Origin: Nitrospirota bacterium | Lineage (GTDB): Bacteria > Nitrospirota > JACRHJ01 | DNA: 64,000 nt | Reading direction: 5' to 3' | NCBI GenBank assembly: GCA_016212105.1 | Contig: JACRHJ010000032.1 | Span: forward strand, 28,051-92,050 | Part shown: piece after piece, positions 1 to 7,933 of the stretch | Layout: the number at the start of each line of letters is the position of its first letter | Numbering within the stretch: position 1 is the first letter of the stretch | Made by a program: the position numbers and the translations under genes | The notes under the pieces: model-generated | What the model saw: the letters and a program-made list of their open reading frames with translations, nothing else | Databases searched by the model: none | What the model was told of the DNA's origin: nothing

Positions 1-215
1 TCGCCGTCCCAGGCCGCGCCCTCCTCGGCCATGAAGCCGTGTCCGGGGAACGCCTCCCTTATGATGGACGCGATAAGCGCCTCGGACGCCCGGTCCGCTT
101 CGCTCACCGGGTCGCGCCGGGACTTGTACCGGACGTCCTTGAGGCGGCCCAGGTGCTCCATCAGGACCCTGCCCGCATCCTTTGCGGCGGTTATGGCTAC
201 GTCGAGTTCTTCCAT
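1..215 (-). CDS. Inositol-monophosphatase-family protein, N-terminal part (runs off window)
   Basis: Reading leftward from an ATG at 213-215, an uninterrupted frame reaches the window edge, giving about 71 residues beginning MEELDVAITAAKDAGRVLME. The layout matches the start of the inositol monophosphatase/SuhB/CysQ family: an amphipathic N-terminal helix, then 'YKSRRDPVSEADRASE' (substrate/metal-site region), then 'AEEGA', where the family carries a metal-binding Glu. These are Mg-dependent sugar-phosphate or 3'-phosphonucleotide phosphatases of the cytosol. The C-terminal half, including the DPLDGT-type motif, lies outside, so the substrate class cannot be decided. It is divergent from nothing on its right; the next gene is co-oriented but separated by repeats. 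Confidence 0.8.
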   Translation of the reverse strand, partial: MEELDVAITAAKDAGRVLMEHLGRLKDVRYKSRRDPVSEADRASEALIASIIREAFPGHGFMAEEGAAWDG

Positions 216-445
216 TTATGCAACGCCTTTCTTGTAGTAATCAGCAGGATAATAATCCGGCAACTAATTTAGAGCAACTTCCTGGCCCCCGTGTCAAGCA
301 CGGGGCGACAAAAAGAAACCGTCATTCCCGCCCCGGCTTTAGGCATACCGGGGTGAACTCCAGCGGGAATCCAGAGACTTATAATGTTTAGCCTGGTTGA
401 CATGTTTGGTTGCCGGACTAATAATTTCCAGCGAGAAGTTAAAGG
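216..445. repeat. Intergenic repeats: one C and one A palindrome
   Basis: The space holds a short-form C element at 277-309 (CCCCGTGTCAAGCACGGGG core) and an A element at 321-373 (GTCATTCCCG arm, CCCCGG/CCGGGG inner hairpin, CGGGAATCCAG arm). I see no gene. Both families recur many times in the window. Confidence 0.85.
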
Positions 446-1762
446 TCACAGTCCCTCTGTCTCCGGCTTCCTGACCCTGACCTTCACGATGGCGGTCTTC
501 GTCACGTCCTCGCAGACGAGAGTATACTCCCTCCACCGGAGCCGTTCGCCTTTTTCCGGGAACCGCCTCAGCTCGTCGAGAATCAGGCCGGCGAGAGTGT
601 CATAAGGCAGGTGCTCCCCGAACTTTACCTGCAAGACCTCCTCCAGGTCGTTCATGGATATAAAGCCGTCCACGAGGAAGCTCCCGTCCGCCGACCTGAC
701 GGCGTGCCGCGTCTCGCCTGTGTCGTGCTCGTCCTCTATCTCGCCCACCAGCTCCTCCAGCAGGTCTTCCGTGGTCACCAGGCCGCTGACGCCGCCGTAC
801 TCGTCCAGCACTATAGCCATGTGGTTCCTCGACCGCTGCATCTCCCGGAGGAGGTCGCCCGCCTTTTTGGTCTCAGGCACGAACAAGGCGGGACGCAGGA
901 CACCCGACAGGCCGGACCAGGGCTCCTGCGCCATCCGCCCCGTGAGCAGGTCCTTGCTGTGTATGAAACCGGCGACATTGTCGGTATTGCCGTCGTATAC
1001 AGGATACCTGGAGTACATGTTTTCCATGACCACACGCATGACGTCTTCCATCGGCAGGTTTATCTCCAAAGCGACCATCCTGGTGCGCGGCACCATTATC
1101 TCGCGCACGACGGTCTGGGAGAAGTCGAGCATGTTCCCGATAACCTTGCGTTCGAGCTCGCTCAGTGCGCCCGTCTCGCCGCCTTCCGAAACGGTATGCA
1201 GCACCTCCTCGCGCGTGATGAACGCCAGCCCGGCGCTGGGTTTTACGCCAAGGAGCGCGAGCACGGCCCTGTTCGACAGCGTCAAGAAACTTACCGCGAT
1301 GCCCGCGAACACGGAAAGGGACTGGATCGGCTTCGCGACAAGGAGGGACATCCTGTCGGCGTACTGCAGCCCTATGGTCTTGGGGGCAAGCTCTCCCAAT
1401 ATCAGAGAGAAATACGAGACCAGAAGGACGACAAGCCCGATGGACAGGGGTTCGGCGGCCTGGCGGACGAACTCTACGGAAGACGACGTCAATACGGGTT
1501 TGAGGTACTCGACGGCCGTGGCGCCTCCGACAGCGGACGCGAGCGAGCCGACGACGGTTACGCCTATCTGCACCGTCGCCAGAAACCGGTGCGGGTCGCT
1601 CTGGAGCTGCTCGACGACCTTCGCCCTGGCGTCCCCCTCGGCCACAAGGCCGGAGACCGTGCTCTTTCGTGCCGAGATTATGGCAAGCTCCGAGCCCGCG
1701 AAGAACCCGTTGGCGAGGATGAGGAGGAATATCACCATGATTTCGATAAAGATTGGTTCCAT
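446..1762 (-). CDS. CorC/HlyC-family membrane protein (CNNM + CBS pair + CorC_HlyC domain)
   Basis: 438 residues. The start chosen is the ATG at 1762 (MEPIFIEIMVIFLLI), which has a GGAG about 8 nt upstream; longer frames add only non-conserved residues. An N-terminal CNNM/DUF21 transmembrane domain (about residues 5-190, with 'ANGFFAGSELAIISARKS', the small-residue pattern typical of the family) is followed by two CBS domains (about 210-335, 'VPRTRMVAL' and 'DEYGGVSGLVTTEDLLEELVG') and a CorC_HlyC C-terminal domain. Relatives are implicated in Mg2+/Co2+ efflux or tolerance; despite the name it is not established as a haemolysin. Transported ion not predictable from sequence. Confidence 0.93.
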   Translation of the reverse strand: MEPIFIEIMVIFLLILANGFFAGSELAIISARKSTVSGLVAEGDARAKVVEQLQSDPHRFLATVQIGVTVVGSLASAVGGATAVEYLKPVLTSSSVEFVRQAAEPLSIGLVVLLVSYFSLILGELAPKTIGLQYADRMSLLVAKPIQSLSVFAGIAVSFLTLSNRAVLALLGVKPSAGLAFITREEVLHTVSEGGETGALSELERKVIGNMLDFSQTVVREIMVPRTRMVALEINLPMEDVMRVVMENMYSRYPVYDGNTDNVAGFIHSKDLLTGRMAQEPWSGLSGVLRPALFVPETKKAGDLLREMQRSRNHMAIVLDEYGGVSGLVTTEDLLEELVGEIEDEHDTGETRHAVRSADGSFLVDGFISMNDLEEVLQVKFGEHLPYDTLAGLILDELRRFPEKGERLRWREYTLVCEDVTKTAIVKVRVRKPETEGL

Positions 1763-2030
1763 GACACAGTCTCCGTTTCGGGGATGGCGCCGGCAATGAA
1801 TATCGTGCCAACGTACAGCTAAGTATGCCATCCGGACGCGCTCCCGTCCACAATAAAGTCCGGGCCGCGGATTACCCGCACACCCCCGCGGACAACTCGA
1901 ACCATTTCCGTCTTCGCGGGAACGACGCCCTGACCGGGCGGCACCCGCCGGGCGCCCAAAAAAGCCTTGATTTTAGCCCATCCCTGTGTTTAAATGTAAG
2001 ACTGCTAAATCTATTTCTACATGAGGACTT

Positions 2031-3284
2031 ATGGACGATTTCAGGTACGTGGACGGCAGGCTCTTCTGCGAGGACGTCGCCGTCGAGGAGATAGCCCGCG
2101 AAGCGGGCACGCCGGTATACATATACAGCAAAAAAACGCTGGAGAGGCACTTCAAGGTTTTCGACGAGGCCTTCTCCGGAATGCCCCATATCGTGTGCTT
2201 CGCCATGAAGGCGAACTCGAACCAGTCGGTCGTCGGGACGTTCGCAAAACTCGGCGGAGGGGCGGACGTCGTATCCGGCGGCGAGCTGTTCCGGGCGATG
2301 AGGGCGGGCGTCCCTGCCGAGAAGATAGTATACGCGGGCGTCGGCAAGACGGTCGCCGAGATTGAATATGCGCTCAACTCCGGCATACTCATGTTCAACA
2401 TAGAGTCCGAGGACGAGCTGCTGACGATAGACGAGACGGCGGGCCGGCTCGGCGTGAAGGCCAGGGTCGCGCTACGGATAAACCCGGACGTGGACGCGCA
2501 GACCCACCCGTACATCTCGACCGGGCTCAAGAAGAACAAGTTCGGCATAGCGATAGAGCACGCGATGGAGGGTTACAGGACGGCATCGGCCCTTTCGAAC
2601 ATAGAGGTCGTGGGAATACACCAGCACATCGGCTCCCAGCTCACGGAACTCGGCCCGTTCGTGGACTCGCTGAAGAAGACGGTCGAGCTTGTCGCCCGGC
2701 TGAAGGATGCCGGCGTGGACATAAAATACATAGACGTAGGCGGCGGTCTCGGCATAAAGTACCTCGACGAGGACCCGCCGCACCCGTCGGAGCTTGCGGA
2801 CGCGCTCATGCCGGTACTCGAGGGCGTCGGTTGCACGCTGATCTTCGAGCCGGGCCGTGTGCTTGTCGGGAACGCGGGCTGCCTCGTGACGAAGGTGCTA
2901 TACAGGAAGGCGACCGAGGTCAAGAACTTCGTGATAGTGGACGCGGGCATGAACGACCTCGTCCGCCCGACGCTCTACCAGGCCTACCATGCGGTAAAGC
3001 CGGTAATGAAGAAGGAGGGCCCCGAGTACGTCGCGGACGTCGTCGGGCCGATATGCGAGACGGGCGACTTCCTGGCGAAGGACCGGACGATGACCGTGCC
3101 GGAGGGCGGCGACCTGCTTGCCGTGATGAGCGCGGGGGCGTACGGCTTTACGATGTCGTCCAACTACAACTCCCGTCCGAGGGCGGCCGAGGTGATGGTC
3201 TCCGGAGGGAAGTTCCAGGTCGTCAGGAAGCGCGAGACCTACGAAGACCTGGTAAAGGGCGAGGCCCTCGCGGATTTTTCGTAA
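2031..3284 (+). CDS. lysA: Diaminopimelate decarboxylase
   Basis: 417 residues, full length for the family. It converts meso-diaminopimelate to L-lysine using PLP in a fold-III alanine-racemase-like barrel. The PLP lysine is Lys60 in 'VCFAMKANSN'; the phosphate-binding Gly stretch is 'DVGGGLGI'; 'HIGSQ', 'EPGR' and the cross-subunit active-site motif 'CETGDFL' are all present, as is the late 'GAYGFTMSSNYNSRPR' segment. ATG at 2031 follows a GAGGAC. It opens the lysine/DAP cluster continued by dapF, dapA, dapB and dapL. The 268-nt upstream region shows no recognisable lysine riboswitch. Confidence 0.97.
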   Translation: MDDFRYVDGRLFCEDVAVEEIAREAGTPVYIYSKKTLERHFKVFDEAFSGMPHIVCFAMKANSNQSVVGTFAKLGGGADVVSGGELFRAMRAGVPAEKIVYAGVGKTVAEIEYALNSGILMFNIESEDELLTIDETAGRLGVKARVALRINPDVDAQTHPYISTGLKKNKFGIAIEHAMEGYRTASALSNIEVVGIHQHIGSQLTELGPFVDSLKKTVELVARLKDAGVDIKYIDVGGGLGIKYLDEDPPHPSELADALMPVLEGVGCTLIFEPGRVLVGNAGCLVTKVLYRKATEVKNFVIVDAGMNDLVRPTLYQAYHAVKPVMKKEGPEYVADVVGPICETGDFLAKDRTMTVPEGGDLLAVMSAGAYGFTMSSNYNSRPRAAEVMVSGGKFQVVRKRETYEDLVKGEALADFS

Positions 3285-3425
3285 AGGAAAAAAGCAGGTC
3301 CCTCCGCTTCGGTCGGGACGACGGCATCAATGCCAACCTCTCAATAGTTTCTGGGCCGCCTCTTTACAAAGAGGCGGGACTTTTCTTGCCCCCCGTTTTT
3401 TGTATTTAACAAAGGCGGTGTTGAA
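3285..3425. repeat. Intergenic repeats F and D
   Basis: An F element (GTCCCTCCGCTTCGGTCGGGACGAC type, 3298-3322) is followed by a D hairpin at 3343-3386 (GGGCCGCCTCTTT...AAAGAGGCGGGAC, then TTTTCT). The D element could act as a terminator or attenuator between lysA and the next gene. Confidence 0.8.
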
Positions 3426-3926
3426 TTGAGTGAAGACCCCTGGAAAGAGACGGACCCGGCCAAGGACAGGCCTGCCGGGCCGGAGCAGGACCCGGAGGAG
3501 TTTTACAAGGCGGGCGTGTTCCTCCTGAAGCGGAACAGGGCGAAGGAGGCGCTGGTCGCCTTCAAGCAGGCGCTGGAGCTTAGGCCGACCGACCCGCGCT
3601 ACAAGTCGTATTTCGGGCTTGCGCTCGCGGTATCCGAGAACCGTGTCAAGGAGGCGCTCCGCATCTGCGAGAGCACGGTCGAGAAGGAGTTCTTCCGTTC
3701 GGAGCTGTACCTGAACCTGGGCCGCGTATACCTCATGGCGGGCAACAGGAGGAAGGCGCACCAGGCATTCCGGAAGGGGCTCGCGCTCGACAGGGACAGC
3801 AACGAGCTGAAGTTCGAGCTTGACCGCATGGGCGTCAGGAAGCAGCCGGTGCTCCCGTTTCTGGACAGGAGGCACGCGCTGAACAAGCTGGCCGGAAAAC
3901 TCCTGCACAGGCTGAGGCTGAGATAA
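3426..3926 (+). CDS. Small TPR-repeat protein
   Basis: 166 residues starting at a TTG (3426) preceded by AAAGGCGGTG; no ATG fits as well. After a charged, Pro/Asp-rich first 25 residues, TPR-type helices cover about residues 25-135 ('EFYKAGVFLLKRNRAKEALVAFKQALELRPTD', 'FRSELYLNLGRVYLMAGNRRKAHQAFRKGLALDRDS'). The C-terminus is basic. No signal peptide or membrane segment. TPR repeats mediate protein-protein contacts; similar repeats follow DnaJ or PATAN-like domains in gliding/surface regulators, but no such domain is seen here. Lies between lysA and dapF without an obvious link to lysine synthesis. Confidence 0.75.
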   Translation: MSEDPWKETDPAKDRPAGPEQDPEEFYKAGVFLLKRNRAKEALVAFKQALELRPTDPRYKSYFGLALAVSENRVKEALRICESTVEKEFFRSELYLNLGRVYLMAGNRRKAHQAFRKGLALDRDSNELKFELDRMGVRKQPVLPFLDRRHALNKLAGKLLHRLRLR

Positions 3927-3996
3927 ACAAGAGGGGTCTTTCTATCATTAGTATGGTTTAAACAACAGGCTTGTTAAAACCCGTGTGAGCATTGGC

Positions 3997-4079
3997 TGTC
4001 ATTCTGAGCGTAGCGAAGAATTGCATTAAGTATTTGCATTTCAAGATACAGGCAATTCTTCGCTACGCTCAGAATGACA
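3997..4079. repeat. Perfect 28-bp inverted repeat (G family)
   Basis: Left arm 3997-4024 begins TGTCATTCTGAGCGTAGCGA and right arm 4052-4079 is its exact reverse complement; the 27-nt loop is AT-rich. It can form a long hairpin between the TPR gene and dapF. Single-arm copies of the same sequence occur at about 5233-5264 and 57749-57777. Confidence 0.9.
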
Positions 4080-4156
4080 AATCCGGGGTCGCTCGTCTTT
4101 GTTTACGGCCGTTATTTACCCACGCTAAACGAGAAAGGACCAACAAGGGGTAGAAG

Positions 4157-4978
4157 ATGTACAGGCTGCCGTTCGTAAAGATGCACGCGTCGGGAAACGA
4201 CTTCATAATAATAGACACGCGCCAGGGCCAGGTCCAGGGCGACGTGACGGAGTTCGTCCGGAAGGTCTGCCGTCAGCACTACTCTGTCGGCGCGGACGGG
4301 CTGATACTGATACAGGGTTCGGACACGGCCGACTTCCGCTGGCAGTTCTTCAACTCGGACGGGGGCGAGGTCGAGATGTGCGGGAACGGCTCGCGCTGCG
4401 CCGCGCGTTTCGCGTATCTGAAGGGCATCGCAGGAAAGAGCCTCAGGTTCGAGACGCTCGCGGGCGTCATACACGCAGAGATAATGGACGGGACGGTCAA
4501 GGTCCAGTTGACCGCGCCCAGGGACTTCCAGCCGGAGGTCTCGGTGAAGCTCGGGGCCTGGACGCGCGAAGGCTCGTTCCTGAACACGGGCGTACCGCAC
4601 GTCGTCTACTTCGTGGACGACCTGGAGACGGTGGACGTGGTGTCAGAGGGCTCGCTTACCAGGTACAACGAACTCTTCCGCCCTTCGGGCACGAACGCGA
4701 ACTTCGCCAAGGTGCTGGGCAGGGGCGAGATGGCGGTGCGTACCTACGAGCGCGGGGTCGAGGGCGAGACGCTCGCGTGCGGGACGGGCGCGACAGCGGC
4801 CGCGCTGGTCGCGGGCGCTAAGGGCCTGGTGGACTCGCCGGTGCGGCTCACGACTCAGGGCGGGAGCGTCCTGAAGGTCTACTTCGGATGGGACGGGAGC
4901 GAGTTCAAGGACGTCTTCCTCGAAGGGGACGCGGTGCTCGTATACCAGGGCGCGCTTGAAGAGGGGGCGCTTCTGTAA
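4157..4978 (+). CDS. dapF: Diaminopimelate epimerase
   Basis: 273 residues. Interconverts LL- and meso-diaminopimelate, cofactor-free, using two cysteines as acid/base pair. Both are present: Cys75 in 'MCGNGSRCAARF' and Cys208 in 'ACGTGATAAAL'. N-terminal 'KMHASGNDFIIID' is the family signature and the internal duplication of the fold is complete. ATG at 4157 follows AGGGGTAGAAG. In the DapL pathway this enzyme turns the LL-DAP made by DapL into meso-DAP for peptidoglycan and for LysA. Confidence 0.97.
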   Translation: MYRLPFVKMHASGNDFIIIDTRQGQVQGDVTEFVRKVCRQHYSVGADGLILIQGSDTADFRWQFFNSDGGEVEMCGNGSRCAARFAYLKGIAGKSLRFETLAGVIHAEIMDGTVKVQLTAPRDFQPEVSVKLGAWTREGSFLNTGVPHVVYFVDDLETVDVVSEGSLTRYNELFRPSGTNANFAKVLGRGEMAVRTYERGVEGETLACGTGATAAALVAGAKGLVDSPVRLTTQGGSVLKVYFGWDGSEFKDVFLEGDAVLVYQGALEEGALL

Positions 4979-5308
4979 ATCATAGGGGTTGTCTCCCCGT
5001 GCCCATTCGACTACGCTCAGGGCAGGCTTTGACACGGGGTCCAGGAAGTTGTAGGGCGCGACCCACCGCTTGTCATTCCCGCGAAAGCGGGAATCCATTG
5101 TAACGCACAAAGTCAAAATGGACCCCCGTTTTCACGGGGGTGACAATCAGGGCGGGCACACGGACCCGCCCCTGCATAAAGGCATCGGTGGGCAATGCCC
5201 ACCCTACGAAAGTTTACGGACGCAAAAAAGAGAAAAGCGGATTCTTCGCTTCGCTCAGAATGACAGATATTGTGTTTCACGCATCACGATAAATATCCGG
5301 AGGTCAAC
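4979..5308. repeat. 330-bp spacer packed with palindromes C(long), B, B', G
   Basis: No gene seen. From left to right: long-loop C element 4991-5050 (the CCCCGTG...CACGGGG arms enclose an extra CATTCGACTACGCTCAGGGC-type loop); B element 5072-5097 (ATTCCCGCGAAAGCGGGAAT); B' element 5112-5144 (CCCCCGTTTTCACGGGGG); a small palindrome GGTGGGCAATGCCCACC at 5187-5203; and a G-type arm at about 5233-5264. The dapA ribosome-binding site (CCGGAGGT) begins just after, at 5297. Confidence 0.85.
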
Positions 5309-6181
5309 ATGCTCAAAGGCTCGATGGTAGCGATAGTAACGCCCTTCAGGGACGGCAAGGTGGACGAGGCCGCGCTGGGCGAACTGATAGACTGGCATAT
5401 CGCGTCCGGCACGGACGCGATCGTCCCGTGCGGCACGACCGGCGAGTCCGCGACGCTCACATACGAGGAGCACGACCACGTAATCGAGTACACCATCAGG
5501 AAGGTCGCGGGCCGCGTCCCGGTAATCGCGGGCACAGGCTCGAACTCGACGGACGAGACGATAGCGCTCACGAAGCACGCGAAGGACGCGGGCGCGGACG
5601 CGGCGCTGCTCATCACGCCGTACTACAACAAGCCGACGCAGGAGGGTCTGTACAGGCATTACAAGGCGGTCGCGGACGCGGTCGGCATACCCATCGTGAT
5701 GTACAACGTCCCGGGCAGGACCTCGGTCAACATGCTGCCGTCCACGGTCGCGCGCTGCGCGCACATAGAGAACATCGTCGGGATAAAGGAGGCGACCGCG
5801 AACCTCCAGCAGATAAGCGAGATAATCGAGCTGTGCGAGGGGAAGCTGGACGTATACTCCGGCGACGACTTCACGGTGCTCCCGACGCTCGCCATCGGCG
5901 GCATGGGCGTCATCTCGGTCTCGGCCAACTGCGCCCCGGCGGACATGGCGGGGCTGTGCGACTCATACTTCGCGGGAAACCTGGAGGAGTCGAGGCGCTA
6001 CCACTACAGGATGCAGCCGCTTAACCAGGCGATGTTCTTCGAGACGAACCCGATACCGGTAAAGACCGCGCTCGGCATGATGGGCAGGATAAACCCGGAG
6101 CTGAGGCTTCCCTTGTGCCCGATGTCCGAGGGCAACACCGAGAAGCTCAGGAATGTGCTGAAGGCGTACGGGCTGATATAA
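5309..6181 (+). CDS. dapA: 4-hydroxy-tetrahydrodipicolinate synthase
   Basis: 290 residues from the ATG at 5309, which has CCGGAGGT 5 nt upstream; a longer in-frame start at 5270 adds residues encoded by repeat sequence and is rejected. Condenses pyruvate with aspartate semialdehyde, the first committed DAP step. Class I aldolase barrel with Schiff-base Lys160 ('GIKEATANL'), catalytic Tyr132 ('MYNVPGRT'), and Thr43-Thr44 in 'PCGTTGESATL'. Length is typical. The downstream gene start is 27 nt away but belongs to a compositionally different cassette. Confidence 0.97.
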   Translation: MLKGSMVAIVTPFRDGKVDEAALGELIDWHIASGTDAIVPCGTTGESATLTYEEHDHVIEYTIRKVAGRVPVIAGTGSNSTDETIALTKHAKDAGADAALLITPYYNKPTQEGLYRHYKAVADAVGIPIVMYNVPGRTSVNMLPSTVARCAHIENIVGIKEATANLQQISEIIELCEGKLDVYSGDDFTVLPTLAIGGMGVISVSANCAPADMAGLCDSYFAGNLEESRRYHYRMQPLNQAMFFETNPIPVKTALGMMGRINPELRLPLCPMSEGNTEKLRNVLKAYGLI

Positions 6182-6208
6182 TTTAAGATAAGCACTTAAG
6201 GAGCAACG

Positions 6209-6961
6209 ATGCCCAAGTATAAGAATCCTCCACTTGTGGAAGCCCTGTGTGAGTTTCAATTCGAAGCGGGAGAACCGTTCGACAACACGATCCCAGGGTT
6301 GTTCTATGCAGAAATAAAGGGCGAATATCCTATCAAGAAGCAGCAGAGGGGCATTGATTTCAAATTAAACCAGGCGGATGGTAAATTTGAGGCCACTCCG
6401 GGCATATCGGAGAAGTCCCAATTTTATAACAAGGAAGAAAACGCCTTGATACAGATAGGGACTAACATGCTTGCCGTTAATACTCTGACACCTTATCCGG
6501 GCTGGGAAGCATTTAAGCCCATGATAACAAAACACCGGGAAATTTATCAACAACTGGCAACCCCAAAGGGAATTAAGCGAATCGGTCTCAGGTATATTAA
6601 CAAGATAAACATTCCGGAAAAAGAGCACGAAGGGAGTGTAATAGAGCTAAAAGATTATTTCACGTTCATTCCTCAAACGCCCAAGGCCCTACCTTCGAAT
6701 GTAAGTTCATTTAATCTGAAGGTAGATATTCCATATAATGATGGGCGAGATACCATCATACTGATATTGGCCTCGACAAAGCCGGACAAAGAAAACACAA
6801 TGGCGGTTTTTCTTGACATAGACTACTCTATAGTGAATAACTCAAAGACTGCTTTGGACGAGAATGAATGGATTGAAGAAGCCCATAGCAATATTGAAAT
6901 GGCGTTCGAGGAAATATTAACCGATAAATGCCGAGCGTTATTCATGGAGACAATCCAATGA
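6209..6961 (+). CDS. TIGR04255-like protein, first gene of AT-rich cassette
   Basis: 250 residues; ATG 6209 with TTAAGGAG upstream. The opening 'YKNPPLVEALCEFQFEAG' matches the 'pPlvEavceirf' start typical of TIGR04255-family proteins, and the ending with conserved aromatic/charged helices ('WIEEAHSNIEMAFEEILTDKCRALFMETI') also fits. Function of the family is not established; members are scattered and often sit in accessory or defence-type loci. Codon use is visibly AT-richer than the flanking dap genes. The last codon overlaps the next start (ATGA at 6958-6961), so the three cassette genes are probably translationally coupled. Domain call from memory of the family motif, not from a search. 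Confidence 0.7.
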   Translation: MPKYKNPPLVEALCEFQFEAGEPFDNTIPGLFYAEIKGEYPIKKQQRGIDFKLNQADGKFEATPGISEKSQFYNKEENALIQIGTNMLAVNTLTPYPGWEAFKPMITKHREIYQQLATPKGIKRIGLRYINKINIPEKEHEGSVIELKDYFTFIPQTPKALPSNVSSFNLKVDIPYNDGRDTIILILASTKPDKENTMAVFLDIDYSIVNNSKTALDENEWIEEAHSNIEMAFEEILTDKCRALFMETIQ

Positions 6962-7542
6962 ACACCGTCGTAGATAATGGACTTCGTGCATACATGTTTT
7001 CAAATTCATCTAGTGTAGCTACGCTTGGGTACCTGAACACAGGAAGGCCAGAACTATTGGCTAATCATGGCGTTGGCATCGTGTGTGGTAATGTGGCTAC
7101 GGCGGGGGGCCCTTGTTTAGATGATATTATTATACCACTTAGACAAATCGGGGCATGGGGTCTGTGTGAAACGGCAAGGGATTATCGAGAAGAATCATCC
7201 GTTGTGCGTGAGCAAGACGAAAAGCTTGCCGACCTAAGAAAATATTATCAAATCGAAGATGAAATTTCCGTAAAACATTTTCTTCTTGGGAATGCCTTCA
7301 TCATCGATTACCTATTGGAAGCCCCAGATAAAATAGAGAATGTTTTTGGGGCGGATGCTAAGTTGGCGCTGGAACTGAGCGGCTACGACGAGTCCGACGT
7401 GGAGGATATCGTCATCGCCATCCTGTCTCCATTTGATGTTGAAATCACTTTGCGCCTCCATAATCAACTTGACGACGAGTGGGCATTATCCGTCTTCAAG
7501 GCTACGGATTGCAAACTTGTAACGGTCGTCAATTGCACATGA
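6958..7542 (+). CDS. Uncharacterised protein, second gene of AT-rich cassette
   Basis: 194 residues; ATG 6958 overlaps the previous stop by 4 nt (ATGA). I do not recognise a family. The N-terminal third is Ser/Thr/Gly-rich and hydrophobic ('MFSNSSSVATLGYLNTGRPELLANHGVGIVCGN'); the rest is acidic and probably alpha/beta ('YDESDVEDIVIAILSPFDVEITLRLHNQLDDEWALSVFKAT'). No signal peptide or clear membrane helix. Its stop overlaps the start of the next gene (ATGA at 7539-7542). The AT-rich composition and tight coupling mark it as part of a three-gene unit rather than of the dap operon. Confidence 0.75.
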   Translation: MNTVVDNGLRAYMFSNSSSVATLGYLNTGRPELLANHGVGIVCGNVATAGGPCLDDIIIPLRQIGAWGLCETARDYREESSVVREQDEKLADLRKYYQIEDEISVKHFLLGNAFIIDYLLEAPDKIENVFGADAKLALELSGYDESDVEDIVIAILSPFDVEITLRLHNQLDDEWALSVFKATDCKLVTVVNCT

Positions 7543-7907
7543 CATTCGACTGGCGCCTATATATTGAACTGGCCGATGAGCTAATAAAGGCAGACCCATC
7601 AGGTCGACTTGCTGAAGCATACTACCGTTCTGCCATTAGCAGAATGTATTACGGTGTATTTTGCTTGACACGAGAACGCCTCACGAATATGGGGATACGG
7701 TTTTCCACTACCGGAGAGGTTCATAAAGAAGTACGGGAAGTGTTAACGAGACGATTCAATAGTACCGCCTCAACGAAGTTGGCAAAAAAGCTGGGAGAAT
7801 TACATACCTATAGAAAGAAAGCGGATTATGATAGCTCGTTAGGAATAAATACAAGTATAGCCGATGGTATAAAAAAAGACGCCTTAGAGTGCCTTGCTCA
7901 AATTTAA
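7539..7907 (+). CDS. HEPN-like domain protein, third gene of AT-rich cassette
   Basis: 122 residues from ATG 7539, overlapping the previous stop. The all-helical sequence 'EAYYRSAISRMYYGVFCLTRERL' followed by 'LGELHTYRKKADYD' resembles HEPN/DUF86-like proteins ('A.sRlYYa.f...' then 'R..aDY'). HEPN proteins are frequent RNase toxins or nucleotidyltransferase partners in toxin-antitoxin and defence loci; the catalytic RX4-6H motif is not obvious here, so it may be a non-catalytic or degenerate HEPN. No MNT-type nucleotidyltransferase is adjacent. Assignment is by pattern only. Confidence 0.7.
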   Translation: MTFDWRLYIELADELIKADPSGRLAEAYYRSAISRMYYGVFCLTRERLTNMGIRFSTTGEVHKEVREVLTRRFNSTASTKLAKKLGELHTYRKKADYDSSLGINTSIADGIKKDALECLAQI

Positions 7908-7933
7908 CACATTGATAATCAAGGGACGTTAAA

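Noticed and set aside
1794..1813. Sigma-54-like GCAA...GTGCCA on the - strand near the CorC-like gene
   Set aside because: The spacer is 8 nt instead of 5, so the GG/GC distance is wrong.
611..1822. Long + strand open frame opposite the CorC-like gene
   Set aside because: High-GC shadow of the real - strand gene; no domain, no ribosome-binding site, and repetitive Arg/Val/Glu/His composition typical of antisense frames.
1763..2030. Possible lysine riboswitch upstream of lysA
   Set aside because: No kink-turn or conserved L-box core could be recognised in the 268 nt; nothing else seen there.
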